Shown here: positions 21,536-31,254 of the stretch, in pieces
Layout: each line of letters starts with the position of its first letter
How positions within the stretch are numbered: the first letter of the stretch is position 1
Assembly (NCBI GenBank): GCA_026770025.1
Contig: JAMXDE010000017.1
Span: 62,001-126,000, forward strand
Length of the DNA stretch: 64,000 nt
Reading direction: 5' to 3'
Source: Craspedostauros australis
Lineage: Eukaryota > Bacillariophyta > Bacillariophyceae > Mastogloiales > Achnanthaceae
Notes under the pieces: generated by a model
Database searches by the model: none
What the model was told of the DNA's origin: nothing
What the model saw: only the letters and a program-made list of their open reading frames with translations
Translations under genes and position numbers: made by a program

Positions 21536-22934
21536 GCCCCAACCAATTTCATGTTACAAGAGGATGCTCGCTCAACAACACATCAGGCAGTGAAAAGCGC
21601 ACAATGGGCAACAAATGAGCACCAACCAAAACACACACATACACACACACACACACATCAACAACAACACCCACAAACAAACAGAACCAAGTCAGTGCGC
21701 TACTAGAATAAGCCAACACCGATAGTAGCAACAGGAACGAACACAACAAACCTGACTTGCCACAGTCGCCATCCGACCACCAAAGGGATTGCCGTTGTCG
21801 ATTTACTCGACTGTAACGAAACGTTGATAATTCGTGACCTAAATACAAAACGTTTTATTTTGTAACTTTTACGATGACTCCCAGAAGGGTGTGGGCGCAA
21901 CGAGAGAAAGAGGAAAGTAGTTCGTATCCAACTCGAAGCAACGTGCTGTACGAGCCGGAAGGAGGATGAGAGCAGAGAGTTGCCAAACAGAAGCGCACAT
22001 CCGCAACCCACCACACCACACACAACTCACAAAGACAAGAAAAGCAAAAGGAAGAAGATTCACACCACACACACACCCAACCAAATCCCTCAGTTGCACC
22101 AATTGCACCGCATTCGCACGGCTGCCGGTTCACTGGACGCGCATACTCTCACCAGGTTTCCACAGAACAACCACTTCTCACAACAAACCTCTCGGGTGCG
22201 ATCCGTCCCACTCTCACAAAATCGCCTTGGCCCAACAATTCCTTCCATGCCACAACAGAGCAAGCTCTGCATCCGCGCGGTTCATCCACCAGAGGTATGT
22301 TCATGGACGAAGGACTTCGTCATCTCGTTTGTGCAGGACGATCGCTGTCCTGTATTGTATTGTATGCCGCAGGAGCAACGCACGCCCATGGTTTGCGCTC
22401 TCGCCAGATCTTTTTGCGTGTGTGAATGGATGTGTGGGCATGGGTGCGCCATCAAGATTTTCGCCTTTCGCGAGATGCACACTGTATTGTGTTGAGCACA
22501 TGTCAACCTTCTCTCATGTGAGATCCACGAAGTGTGATCAATGCCACGTAATGCAATGGAACGATTGCAAGCCAAACATGGCCAGTGAGGCTCTGCCTTC
22601 ATTGCATCATTGCCCTGATTCCGTCTTCTCTCGCCTCGTATCTGCTTCACTTACAACTCATCTGCTTGCACGAGTGCGGAAACAAGCGTTATCATACATT
22701 CTGCAATACCATCTCACCAGTTGCATTTCCGCATTTCATTGCCGCTCTGCTTGTTGGTGCTGTGCAGATCTCTGACATCACCAGAAACACACAAGTCAGC
22801 ATCACGGATCACCCACGGCTTCTCATAATTTCAGAACCAGCATCAGCCACACACAACCAGAGCTCAAGTTCAAGTTCAAGTTGATTTCAAAGACACGCAC
22901 GCACGCACATTCACAAATACGGACACAGACAACC
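21536..22934. other. intergenic, simple repeats, no gene seen
   Basis: Holds a CA microsatellite (21630-21658) and an AAGTTC repeat (22864-22880) close to the next gene's start. Frames at 21966-22775 are open by chance with no domain. Confidence 0.45.
21630..21658. repeat. (CA)n microsatellite
   Basis: About 13 CA units with one T interruption, followed by an A/C-rich ACAACA tail. Confidence 0.9.
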
Positions 22935-24152
22935 ATGCCTCTCTTCGTCATCACCATGCTCCCCACCCACTGCACGTCAGCGGGACCATCGCCACAACCG
23001 AATGGACATCACTTCTCGAATCGCATTTCATCCCTGCCACCCAGGAGCATCGCGGAACTTCGCTATGCTCTGAAGAAGCATGGTGGCGAATCCGTCTTGC
23101 CCATCCTCGCGGGTGATGTCACCATCCACGCATCGCGCACGATCGTGCAGATGCAGCACAAGTTGGATGCCAAGCTGATCACCGACATTGACGAGCACAT
23201 GCCGCACGGTCCGACCGATTCCATCGTCCTCAAGTTCCGCAACCTGAAGGTGTACCAAAAGGCCGTCAAGAGCAAGGAATATCAGGATGCCCTCAAGACA
23301 TGTCAGAAGGAGTATGACGAGGCGCAGCAGCAGCTGGTCAATGCGGACGTTCCGGCCGTGGTGACGGCCGTGGTGGCGCAAGACCAGAAGAAGGAAGACG
23401 CCGCCAAGGCCGAAGGTGATCAACCATCCGAAGTCAGCGGCGGCGAGTCGTCGGCCGAAAATGGAGACGACAAGCCCAAGGATGCCAAACCTGCGGCTGC
23501 GACTGCGACTGAAAGTGACGCTGTTGCTCCTGCCGCCGCAACCGAAAATAATGACGACGGCAAGATCAAGGCGACCGAACCTAACACCAAAGCAGAGACC
23601 AGCGTCAGCACCACCAAAGCTAAATTTGAACCGCATGTATTTGCGTTCGAGCAGAACAGCATGTACATCGACTGGGTGGTCCCCACCCTCAAGAACATCT
23701 ACCGCTGGCTCGGATACCACGTGGACTGCGAGACGCCCGCGACGCCGGAGCAGCGCAGGACGGACATGCACTACGACCTCAAGCAATCCAACGGCGACAC
23801 CGGAATGGAGAACTACAAGGGCCGCGTCGCGAACGCTCCCAACCAGCCCTGCTACATGCTGCAGCTCCTCACGAAGGACACGGCCACAGACCGCGGCAAG
23901 AAGGCCAACGCGCTGTACACCAAGGCATTCGTGCAGGCCCTCTTCTCCTACAACATCACCATGAAGTACTGCGGCAACACCATCAGCGTCAACGGCGGTC
24001 CCAAGGAATTCCAGCAGATCTACCTTCTGGAATTCCCATCGCGGGAGCTTTACATCGAATGGATGGAGAGCGAGTACTTCCATTCCGTCATGAACCAACG
24101 CGACGCCTCCATCCTGGACAGCTTCGTTCAGCTTGGACTTCCCGTGTACTAA
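22935..24152 (+). CDS. unrecognised 405-residue protein with DUF1330-like C-terminal end
   Basis: Single-exon gene; ATG at 22935 lies in a good ACAACC context and ends TAC-TAA. The N-terminal half has a folded-looking segment (PPRSIAELRYALKKHGG, KFRNLKVYQKAVKSKEYQDAL). A low-complexity linker rich in Ala/Glu/Asp/Lys follows (about residues 145-235), then a second folded region starting FAFEQNSMYIDWVVPTLKNI. The last 40 residues (YLLEFPSREL, YFHSVMNQRDASILDSF) match the pattern of DUF1330 dimeric alpha/beta-barrel proteins (an EFPS strand, then a Y-x6-R helix), but that is a weak, memory-based call. No signal peptide or membrane segment. The strong antisense frame across this gene (23028-24209) is a composition shadow. 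Function unknown. Confidence 0.8.
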   Translation: MPLFVITMLPTHCTSAGPSPQPNGHHFSNRISSLPPRSIAELRYALKKHGGESVLPILAGDVTIHASRTIVQMQHKLDAKLITDIDEHMPHGPTDSIVLKFRNLKVYQKAVKSKEYQDALKTCQKEYDEAQQQLVNADVPAVVTAVVAQDQKKEDAAKAEGDQPSEVSGGESSAENGDDKPKDAKPAAATATESDAVAPAAATENNDDGKIKATEPNTKAETSVSTTKAKFEPHVFAFEQNSMYIDWVVPTLKNIYRWLGYHVDCETPATPEQRRTDMHYDLKQSNGDTGMENYKGRVANAPNQPCYMLQLLTKDTATDRGKKANALYTKAFVQALFSYNITMKYCGNTISVNGGPKEFQQIYLLEFPSRELYIEWMESEYFHSVMNQRDASILDSFVQLGLPVY

Positions 24153-24784
24153 ACGGCGGTTCAGAGATGGAAGGCAGCGAGCACGGCCAATCGTTGGCTG
24201 GGGGAGCACCGTGTGCTGGCCAGCGAATCTATGTGGGACGGCAGCTGTGTTAAGATCCAGCGCCGTCTCCTTTTTCTGTATGGATATATACTAGGTATAA
24301 GAGCACAAGTATAGCACGAACTATTATATTATACAACATAAACGAGTGTTACAATGTACTGGAGAGTGCGTGTCGTGAATCCATGAGGGTAGCAGCAACG
24401 AGTCGGCGTGTGTGCGTATGGTACGATCCTCCCCAATCCCTTGGAGGAATGGACATCTCTTGACGAGTCATGCGGCGGAGGGTCTGTTTCCTCATTCTTT
24501 CGTGAGGTGTGTGTGTCATCTGCGTCGTGTGCCTCGTGCGGATGTCCAATCGCAATGTAGACTCTAGGTTTGGTACAGTATCCTTTGTTCGGACTCGCGT
24601 TTCCGTTTTTGGTCGGTTGAATCACTTTACTGAATCCCACGAACATTTCCAATCAGGATGGCCATGATTCGTGTTTTCTTTGATGTTCGTTGGGTGAAGA
24701 CTTCGTTGATGGGACACGTTCCGACCTTCCTCTCCGCGTGTCATAAAATCAAGAAACCGCCGAACAAACAACAAAGCATCCATC
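24153..24784. other. intergenic, no gene seen
   Basis: 3' flank of the preceding gene and 5' flank of the aspartic protease. AT-rich around 24260-24350. No element recognised. Confidence 0.5.
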
Positions 24785-26515
24785 ATGAAGTTCATCGGTG
24801 AGTGGGGGCGATGAAGATGATGACCATTAGGCGCGGCTCTACACGCCTGCGTGTGTGATCGTTGTGCTGGAAGATGGAGATGGATCCATCGATTGGTAAT
24901 GCTGGCGGCCGCGATGGCGATGGAGCCGTGATTGATTGATGCCATTTGGCTTCCGTTGGATCCTTCGCCTCTTTCGTTCAGAGGGGTGCAAGAAGCATTG
25001 CTGTTTGGGCGTTGAATTGGGTGAGCTCGTGCTTGAGAGTGAGCATGAGGGTGAGCATGAGTACGAGCATGACAACAACGACACTCCTGCATGCCATGCC
25101 ATGCGTGTGCGCGGGTGACTGCTGCGACCACGATGGCAGAAGCATCGATGTGGCCATGTTTCCATTCCTCACAAAACGACTCTGCACCAATTGTTCCCAT
25201 GGCGTGATGCTGTTCACAACGATTCCATACCGCCTCCTCACGTCCGTATTTCTCCATTGGGTCGTGCTTCCATGCCCGTACAGCCGCCGCATCCTTGCTC
25301 CTCGCAAACACCATCGCCGTTTCGGCCTCCAGCACCGTCCGCTTGCACAAGCGTCCTGATGACGAGCTCATCGTCGCCCATCTCAAGCGCGAGCGCGACG
25401 CCCTCCAGGCCAAACTTACCTTGAACGAGGTGGTGGAGAAGCACAGCTCCTCCTCTCGCAAGCTGCTGCGCGGAAGTGACAACGAAGACGCGGAGGTCCT
25501 CAAGCTGAACGATGGTCCAGAAAGTGAGATCATCAAGGATTACGGCAACGCGCAGTACTACGGAAGCGTCTCCATCGGCAGCCCACCGCAATCGTTCGAG
25601 GTCATCTTCGACACCGGCTCCTCCAACCTCTGGGTTCCAAAGGTTGGCTGCAAGCACTGCGGCAACCCAATCTTCGGCAAGAAGCACAAGTACGATCACA
25701 GCTCCAGCTCCACCTACGAGGAGGATGGCAAGGACTTTGACATCATGTACGGCTCCGGCAGCGTCTCTGGATACTTTTCTGCTGATGACGTCACCATCGC
25801 TGATGATATCGTGATCAACTCCCAGCGCTTTGCCGAGATCCAGGATGCTGGAGGCCTTGGCATGGCCTACGCCCTCGGAAAGTTCGATGGTATCCTCGGA
25901 CTTGGCTTCACCTCCATCTCCATCGACGGTGCCCCAACTGTCTTCGAGAATGCCATCAAGCAGAACAAGGTCGACCTGCCAATCTTCTCCTTCTACTTGG
26001 GCGACAACGTTCCAGGCGAATTGACCTTCGGAGGGTACGATGCCAGCAAGTTCGAGGGCGAGCTGCAGTACGTCAAGCTCGACGCCGCCACCTACTGGCA
26101 AATCACCATGGACAAGGTCACCTGCGGATCGTACTCGCACGAATCCGAGGAGCCAATCACAGCCATCGTCGACTCCGGAACATCCCTCATGACCGGACCA
26201 AAGGTCGAGGTCGCCAAGATCGCCTCCATGCTCGGCGCCAAGCCAAACATCATGGGCGAGTACACCGTCGATTGTGCCACGGTCGACAGCCTCCCAGACA
26301 TCACCTTCACCATCGACGGCAACGACTACACCATCCCAGGATCCAAGCTTATCATCCAATCCCAGAACATCTGTCTCTTCGCATTCATGGGCATGGACTT
26401 CCCAGCACCAGGCCCACAGTGGATCCTGGGAGATGTCTTCATGCGTGAGTACTACACCGTCTTCAACTACGTTGACAAGACTGTCGGTTTTGCAAAGGCC
26501 AAGAAGAGCGCCTAA
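24785..26515 (+). CDS. secreted pepsin-like aspartic protease (A1 family; cathepsin D-like), two exons
   Basis: A 13-nt first exon (ATG AAG TTC ATC G, 24785-24797) is followed by a 486-nt intron (GTGAGT...GTACAG, 24798-25283) and a second exon 25284-26515, giving 414 residues. Splicing creates a clean signal peptide, MKFIAAASLLLANTIAVSA, which neither exon encodes alone. A propeptide to about residue 88 includes KLLRG. The mature domain has YYGSVSIGSPPQ, the first active-site Asp114 in FDTGSSNLWVP, flap Tyr160 in IMYGSG, and the second Asp301 in IVDSGTSLMTG, then WILGDVFMREYYTVF near the end. Cys pairs fit the pepsin pattern. Likely secreted or vacuolar/lysosomal and self-activating at acid pH. 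Complete and apparently functional. The antisense frame 24622-25536 is not considered real. Confidence 0.95.
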
Positions 26516-26977
26516 ACTTTTTGAATGAACGGGTCAGACAAAGTTCGGATTGGCTGGCTCATTGATCGATGGAGTGAATTGGCCTTGCGGCAAGGAGCTC
26601 GGCAGAACAGAACTCTGTTGTCGGGGCATCACTCGGCAGGAGATCTGAAGTTGAATCTATCTGGCTCGTGTTGAAGGTCCATGGAAATAAATATAGCATG
26701 CATGTATTGAATGGTACATTCCGTTTCGTCTGTAATGCTTGCTTGATGGGGTGGCACTGGGCAGAACTCGGACACGCAACACCTGCGAGGACAGCATTCT
26801 CGTACGCTCAGGTCCAGTGTCCATGCATGCTGTCGTTGTATATAGTATAATAGATTACTTGTTACAATTTCTCCTACTACATAGATTGCGAGTACGTCGT
26901 CAAGTCGCAATCGACATTCATTCGGAATACTTGTCACATGTTTGACGTTTGCACAGATTGTCTGCGAACGATCAGTG
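26516..26977. other. intergenic between convergent genes
   Basis: 3' flanks of the aspartic protease (plus) and the RING protein (minus). No other feature recognised. Confidence 0.5.
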
Positions 26978-28246
26978 TCAGCAGTGCTGAGTTTCGGATG
27001 TATCTTCGTTGTTCTGTGTCGCCGGTGGTTCCGTAATGTTCCGAGACTGCTGTTCCGCATTCTCTTCCGGACTCGATTCGGGATCATCGTCGGCGGGCAA
27101 ACAAAAGCCGTGCGACGATGCGCCGGGCGATTCGACGGATGTGACGGACGTTGTGGCCTGCGACTCGAGGCGTTTCTTCTTGCGTCGTTTCTTCTTTTTC
27201 TTGCTGAGACAGAGAAAGTCTTGACGGCAGTAGGGACATGGCGCCGATTCGACGAGGACCACTTCCGCGACGCGACCGGTGCGTTCATCTTGCTTCAAGC
27301 TTTGCTGGATGAGGTATTCCAAGATGCATTCCTCGTGGAAGATGTGACGGCAATTCTGGTTGGGTGAGATGAGGAGCGCGTCGCCCACGTCGTACTCTTC
27401 TTCCATGCAAATGGCGCAGCCTTGTGAGAGATTGGAAAGCGGCGGCGTGGTTGTCTCTGCTACTTGTTCTGTGGTTTCTGTTTGCGTCTGTGTGTCATGA
27501 GATGCGTCCTGCTGTGGTGTTGCAATATCGTCATCGTCGTGGGCATCATCGTCATCGCTTTGGTGTTCGCCAATGCTGATCACAATGTCCTCTGGTAGTC
27601 CAGCCACTGCGGCGTCTGGCTTGTCAACTGAGGCAGTGGCATCCAATGTTCGGAACGATCGCGACATGGATGCTTTCCTGCATTCCTCAACATGCTCCTC
27701 CGTGACAATCTGAACAATGTGGAGAAGGGTGCATGGTTTGAACAAACGAGGTGAGTTTGTCTTGGTACGAATACTGTGCTGATCACACACGCGGGGTGCC
27801 ATTCTGCACGTAACCTTGCTGAAGCACACTCCAACATATTCATCCATCCAACTTATCCATCCATCAATCGTCAACGCCACTCATAATACAACATAACATA
27901 ACATAACACGGCCACCGTTCCGACTCACCAACCGCAACCCTTTCGAAGCAAATAACGCGCGCAACGCTGCCCTGCGATGCGTCGATGTGCGTTGCACCAA
28001 CTCCATCGCGGCCGCTTCTTCACGTTCACGTCGGCGCGATTCTTCGGTCGCCTCATGTCGCAATCGATGTCGGTAGATGGCGGCCAACTGACATATGACG
28101 ACGAACCAGATCATGCCCAGCAGAACGAAGAGCATGGCGGACGAGAAATCGAAGGGACCGTCGTCATCGTCGTCGCTGTTGTTGTTGTGATGTCGCAGTT
28201 CTTGTAAGTGGCGCGTTGCGCCTCGCAGGGATTGGTCTTGCGTCAT
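26978..28246 (-). CDS. membrane-anchored RING finger protein (probable E3 ubiquitin ligase), two exons
   Basis: Exon 1 is 28246-27929 and exon 2 is 27709-26978. The 219-nt intron starts GTGAGT and ends GTTCAG, phase 0, giving 349 residues. A transmembrane helix at about 33-55 (SSAMLFVLLGMIWFVVICQL) follows an Asn/Asp-rich N-terminus. An Arg/Glu-rich helix (EESRRREREEAAAMELVQR) comes next, then an acidic linker, and a RING-type cluster beginning CAICMEEEYDVGD at residue 204 with CRHIFHEECI and, after an insert of about 25 residues, PCPYC. The order C-x2-C, C-x-H-x2-H-like, C-x2-C supports an H2-type RING. A polybasic KKKKKRRKKKR tract follows, then a Ser/Glu-rich tail. Likely recruits an E2 enzyme to a membrane. 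The enlarged spacing before the last Cys pair is unusual. An alternative acceptor upstream near 27822 would add about 35 residues. Confidence 0.85.
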
Positions 28247-28727
28247 TGTTGTCGTTTCCGCTGTCGAATTGAGGAGAGAGCCTCTGGAGAGAGCGAGAGA
28301 CGGGCCGAGTGCTGAATGTAGGGTTGAGCCTTGCACTATGATGGAGCACTCCGCTCCCTTCCTGCAAAGAGAGAGAGAGACCGCGAATCTCTTGCGAGCA
28401 ATCGGTATGCAAGTGCTGTCTGATTGTGTTGTGCTGCGCTGGTAGTCGGCGACGTTGAATATGCAGAGTCGTGCGAGCATTATGGTGCAATCCACTTTGC
28501 TCTACTCTGTTGCAAGGTATGCTCGGAGACGCCAACAGGAGAGACTTCAACGACCTCGAATCAAGAGAACGCTGTCAAGAGAGGCAGCTGCTGTGATGGG
28601 GCCTCCTGGTCGGATCGTTGCGACGGATTGTTCGTATTCTCCGTTGTGACGCTCTCGTTGCCGACCATGACAATGCAGCGCAGGTTGTTCGCATCGTCGA
28701 CAGAATCGAAAAGACACCACGAAACCT

Positions 28728-28739
28728 GCTGACGTCAGC
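28728..28739. promoter_or_regulatory. GCTGACGTCAGC palindrome (CRE/bZIP-type site)
   Basis: A perfect 12-bp inverted repeat with a TGACGTCA core, about 480 bp upstream of the RING gene start and 400 bp upstream of the CGR1-like start. Such sites bind bZIP factors. It sits in a genuine intergenic region between divergent genes, which makes it a better candidate than the similar 8-mer at 5024. Confidence 0.35.
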
Positions 28740-29061
28740 GTGACCGACAGATGCTATTCGCGAGCCGCACCATGGTTTGATACGATTGACTTAAGTGCTT
28801 CGTGTCCTGTATGACGTGGCATCTTCGTCTGTCCTGTGTCAGTATTGGTCAACACCAACGAAAAAAATGCTGCGTGTGGAAACGAAGTTGACCATGGCGC
28901 CGTTCGTTCTTGTCGGCGGTCGCGGATGATGTTGACGATGTTGTCCGAAGATGAGATGCGTGAGGAAGGAAACAAAGAAGCCAAGAGGAAGAAAGAAACC
29001 AAGAGAGTGGATGCAACCCAAGTGAAGAAGAAGGCAGACCAAGAGAACAAATCGGATTGAG

Positions 29062-29088
29062 CCATCCATCCATCCATCCATCCATCCA
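29062..29088. repeat. (ATCC)n microsatellite
   Basis: Six or seven ATCC units about 50 bp upstream of the CGR1-like ATG, probably in its 5' UTR. Confidence 0.9.
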
Positions 29089-29135
29089 GACAAACAGAAT
29101 CTTGATTGGAAGCATTGCAACAAAAGAAGACGACA

Positions 29136-29681
29136 ATGGCGAAAACGACCGCGTCATCTTCGACGACGACCCCGATCCCCGCCGACCAGCTCGCCATCCC
29201 GCTGGACCCCGCCTCCAAGATGCCGGGTGGCGACGTCGTCACCATCTTGGCCAACAAGCACAAATCCACGGGCGCTGCCGCTGCCTTCCAAGGCCGCAAC
29301 GCCTCGGGCCGTGCCTGGAAGATGCGACCCCAAAAGCGTGCCACATCGTTGATCAAGACGAAAACGAACAACGCCACGAAATCATGGCACGAACGACAAG
29401 CCGCGAAGTTGCGCAATGACGAGATCAAGACATTGCAACGTGAATTGCAGGAACAGCGGCGCGATGCCAAGGTGGCCAAACGGGAACGGCGGCTGGACAA
29501 TGAACGACGCCGCATGCAGAATGAATTCGATCAGGCCTCCAAATCGGCATCGGCCCTCAACACGACGACGGCCGGCATCAAGATCCGCGCCATGTCGAAG
29601 CGGCAGTTGCGGCAGATCAAGAAGACGCGCGTCAACAACAAGACGGGGGTCGTGGAGTATGTGCCGCTGTATCAGAAATAG
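29136..29681 (+). CDS. CGR1: CGR1/CCDC86-like rRNA-processing protein
   Basis: A 181-residue, highly basic, single-exon protein. After a Ser/Thr-rich start, the family core appears: SGRAWKMRPQKRATSLIKT, then KSWHERQAAKLR and a long Arg/Lys/Glu helix (about 90-140) with many charged heptads. It ends IRAMSKRQLRQIKKTRVNN and VVEYVPLY. The W-K...K-R-x-S/T-S-L signature followed by K-x-W-x-E-R-x-x-x-R and a charged helix is that of Cgr1 (yeast) and CCDC86 (animals), nucleolar proteins needed for 60S pre-rRNA processing. The start ATG 29136 (ACA ATG GCG) is preferred to an in-frame codon 30 nt upstream. Symbol given by family resemblance only. Confidence 0.8.
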   Translation: MAKTTASSSTTTPIPADQLAIPLDPASKMPGGDVVTILANKHKSTGAAAAFQGRNASGRAWKMRPQKRATSLIKTKTNNATKSWHERQAAKLRNDEIKTLQRELQEQRRDAKVAKRERRLDNERRRMQNEFDQASKSASALNTTTAGIKIRAMSKRQLRQIKKTRVNNKTGVVEYVPLYQK

Positions 29682-30090
29682 ATGGTTCTTTTCAGCCATT
29701 TCTATGTGCGATCGGGCGTTGTGCAAATTCATGAGTGGGGCGTGTTGGATGGCTGGATGGATGGCTAGCTATTATACTTAGTTAGTTAGTTAGTTGAATG
29801 CACACCATTCATTCTCCTCCACTTGGATTGTTTTACACTCCATTTCGGCACTCGTTTTGTTGCTTTCCATGCTATTCTAGAATACTATTGGACTACTGCT
29901 AAGACCAGGAATAGAACAGTCCGTAATACCACCATTACTTTGCAATCGACCTTCGTTGACTACTTACCTACATTCAATGCATTATATTATATTCGATTTC
30001 ATAATGACATGATTGTCTTGGTTTACTTCGTATAACACCATAGTCATGGGCACAACAGAATTGATTTGATATTTGATACGCGGACAAGAC
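29682..30090. other. intergenic between convergent genes
   Basis: AT-rich 3' flanks with short GGAT and TTAG repeats (29745-29795). No gene seen. Confidence 0.5.
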
Positions 30091-31254
30091 CTAGACCAAA
30101 ACGGCGGTCTCCTCCTTGGGTTCGGCGTTGGGCACGTTGACGTACCCGGCGGGACGATCCTTGTCGTCTACCTCATTGGAAATGCGCGACACCTGCTGCG
30201 TGGCGAATCTGGATTGCAGGATGTAGAGCATGAGGGCCAGGATGGTGACTTCCGACAGGAATTTGGCCAGGACGTACGTGTCCCACCATTTGTGCGTGAA
30301 TACCTTGGCGACCGTGTGTTCCTGCTTCCAGTACATGACGAGCCAGGCGCAGAGCATGGTCTCGAGCAAGGCGCGCGTGACGAAGAAGAGGTTTCCCGTG
30401 ACGGTGATGTAGACGATGCGCGTGACTTGTGATTCGGTGGATACCTGGTTGATGGCGCCGAGGGTGCGCAGGACGCTGCGGAAGCGGTGGGAGAAGATGG
30501 TGATCTCGCAGACGCAGATGATGCTGACGGTAGCGAGGAGGCAGGAGTTGACGAGGATCATTCCCTCGGTGGTGTAGAGCTTGAGGAGGAATCCCACGAC
30601 GTTGAGCAGCTCGATGCCGATGAGGAGGGCGACGAGTCCCAGGAAGGTGGCCATGGGGATGGACCGGCTGGCGCCGGGGTGGAAGTACTTCTTGAGGATG
30701 TCGGCCCAGTAGACGAGGATGAGGAGGAAGATGGAGAAGAGCGCCAGGGATCCGGCCGTGAGGAGCATCTCTGAGATGGCCGCCCCCAGCCAGGGGGTGC
30801 CGTCCTCCCAGGCGAAGTAGGCCACGGGGGTGTAGGACGAGGCCCTTGCCGTGAACATGCCGTTGTTGGATGGGATGAAGAACCAGATGGCCCTGAGGAC
30901 GCTGGTGAGGAAGATGAGGGAGTAGAAGGCGGTGACTACGGTGGTCTCGGCCCCGCCCGCCCGGCGCGTGAAGAGGGTGCGCTTGGCCGCGAAGACGGCC
31001 GTGGTGAGGAAGGCGATCCCCAGGACGATGTCGAAGACCTTCTCGAAGGTGGTTTCTCCGGCGGTGCTCGTTCCATCGTCCATGCCGTGGAAGGTGGCGT
31101 TGCCGAAGGCCTCGGCGGCCGTTGCGTTGGCGTCGTCATCCGCGTAGGTCGCGTTGGGGGTGCTGGCTGCGTTGGCCGCGCTGAGCTCCTCCAGTCCTCG
31201 CTGCAGCACGCTGTGCAGCGCTCCGGACATGGATTCTGGTGCCGTTTCTATCAT
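30091..31254 (-). CDS. seven-helix membrane protein of the THH1/TOM1/TOM3 family
   Basis: A 387-residue single-exon protein. An Ala/Asn-rich N-terminus with several N-glycosylation sequons (NAT, NATF) precedes seven hydrophobic segments: FDIVLGIAFLTTAVFA; TAFYSLIFLTSVLRAIWFFI; ISEMLLTAGSLALFSIFLLILVYW; MATFLGLVALLIGIELL; MILVNSCLLATVSIICVCEI; YITVTGNLFFVTRALLETML; and WDTYVLAKFLSEVTILALML. The second and third helices (FYSLIF..VLR..WF and LLILVYWADI) and the SVLRTLG-x-INQVSTES loop are hallmarks of this GPCR-like family, which includes the plant membrane proteins TOM1 and TOM3. The tail is short, charged and cytosolic. Ligand and partners cannot be told. A second Met at residue 9 could also be the start. 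Confidence 0.85.
   Translation of the reverse strand: MIETAPESMSGALHSVLQRGLEELSAANAASTPNATYADDDANATAAEAFGNATFHGMDDGTSTAGETTFEKVFDIVLGIAFLTTAVFAAKRTLFTRRAGGAETTVVTAFYSLIFLTSVLRAIWFFIPSNNGMFTARASSYTPVAYFAWEDGTPWLGAAISEMLLTAGSLALFSIFLLILVYWADILKKYFHPGASRSIPMATFLGLVALLIGIELLNVVGFLLKLYTTEGMILVNSCLLATVSIICVCEITIFSHRFRSVLRTLGAINQVSTESQVTRIVYITVTGNLFFVTRALLETMLCAWLVMYWKQEHTVAKVFTHKWWDTYVLAKFLSEVTILALMLYILQSRFATQQVSRISNEVDDKDRPAGYVNVPNAEPKEETAVLV

Larger units (their letters stand above)
28247..29135. other. intergenic, bidirectional promoter region of RING and CGR1-like genes
   Basis: The two flanking genes diverge from this 889-bp stretch. It contains a 12-bp palindrome with a CRE core and an ATCC microsatellite in the presumed 5' UTR of the CGR1-like gene. 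No additional gene seen. Confidence 0.5.

Noticed and set aside
23028..24209. 393-codon minus-strand frame
   Set aside because: Fully antisense to the 405-residue plus-strand gene; Val/Leu/Gly/Asp-rich mirror composition typical of a shadow frame.
24622..25536. 304-codon minus-strand frame
   Set aside because: Antisense to the aspartic protease and its signal-peptide intron; His/Arg/Ser-rich, no domain, explained by GC-rich third positions of the real gene.
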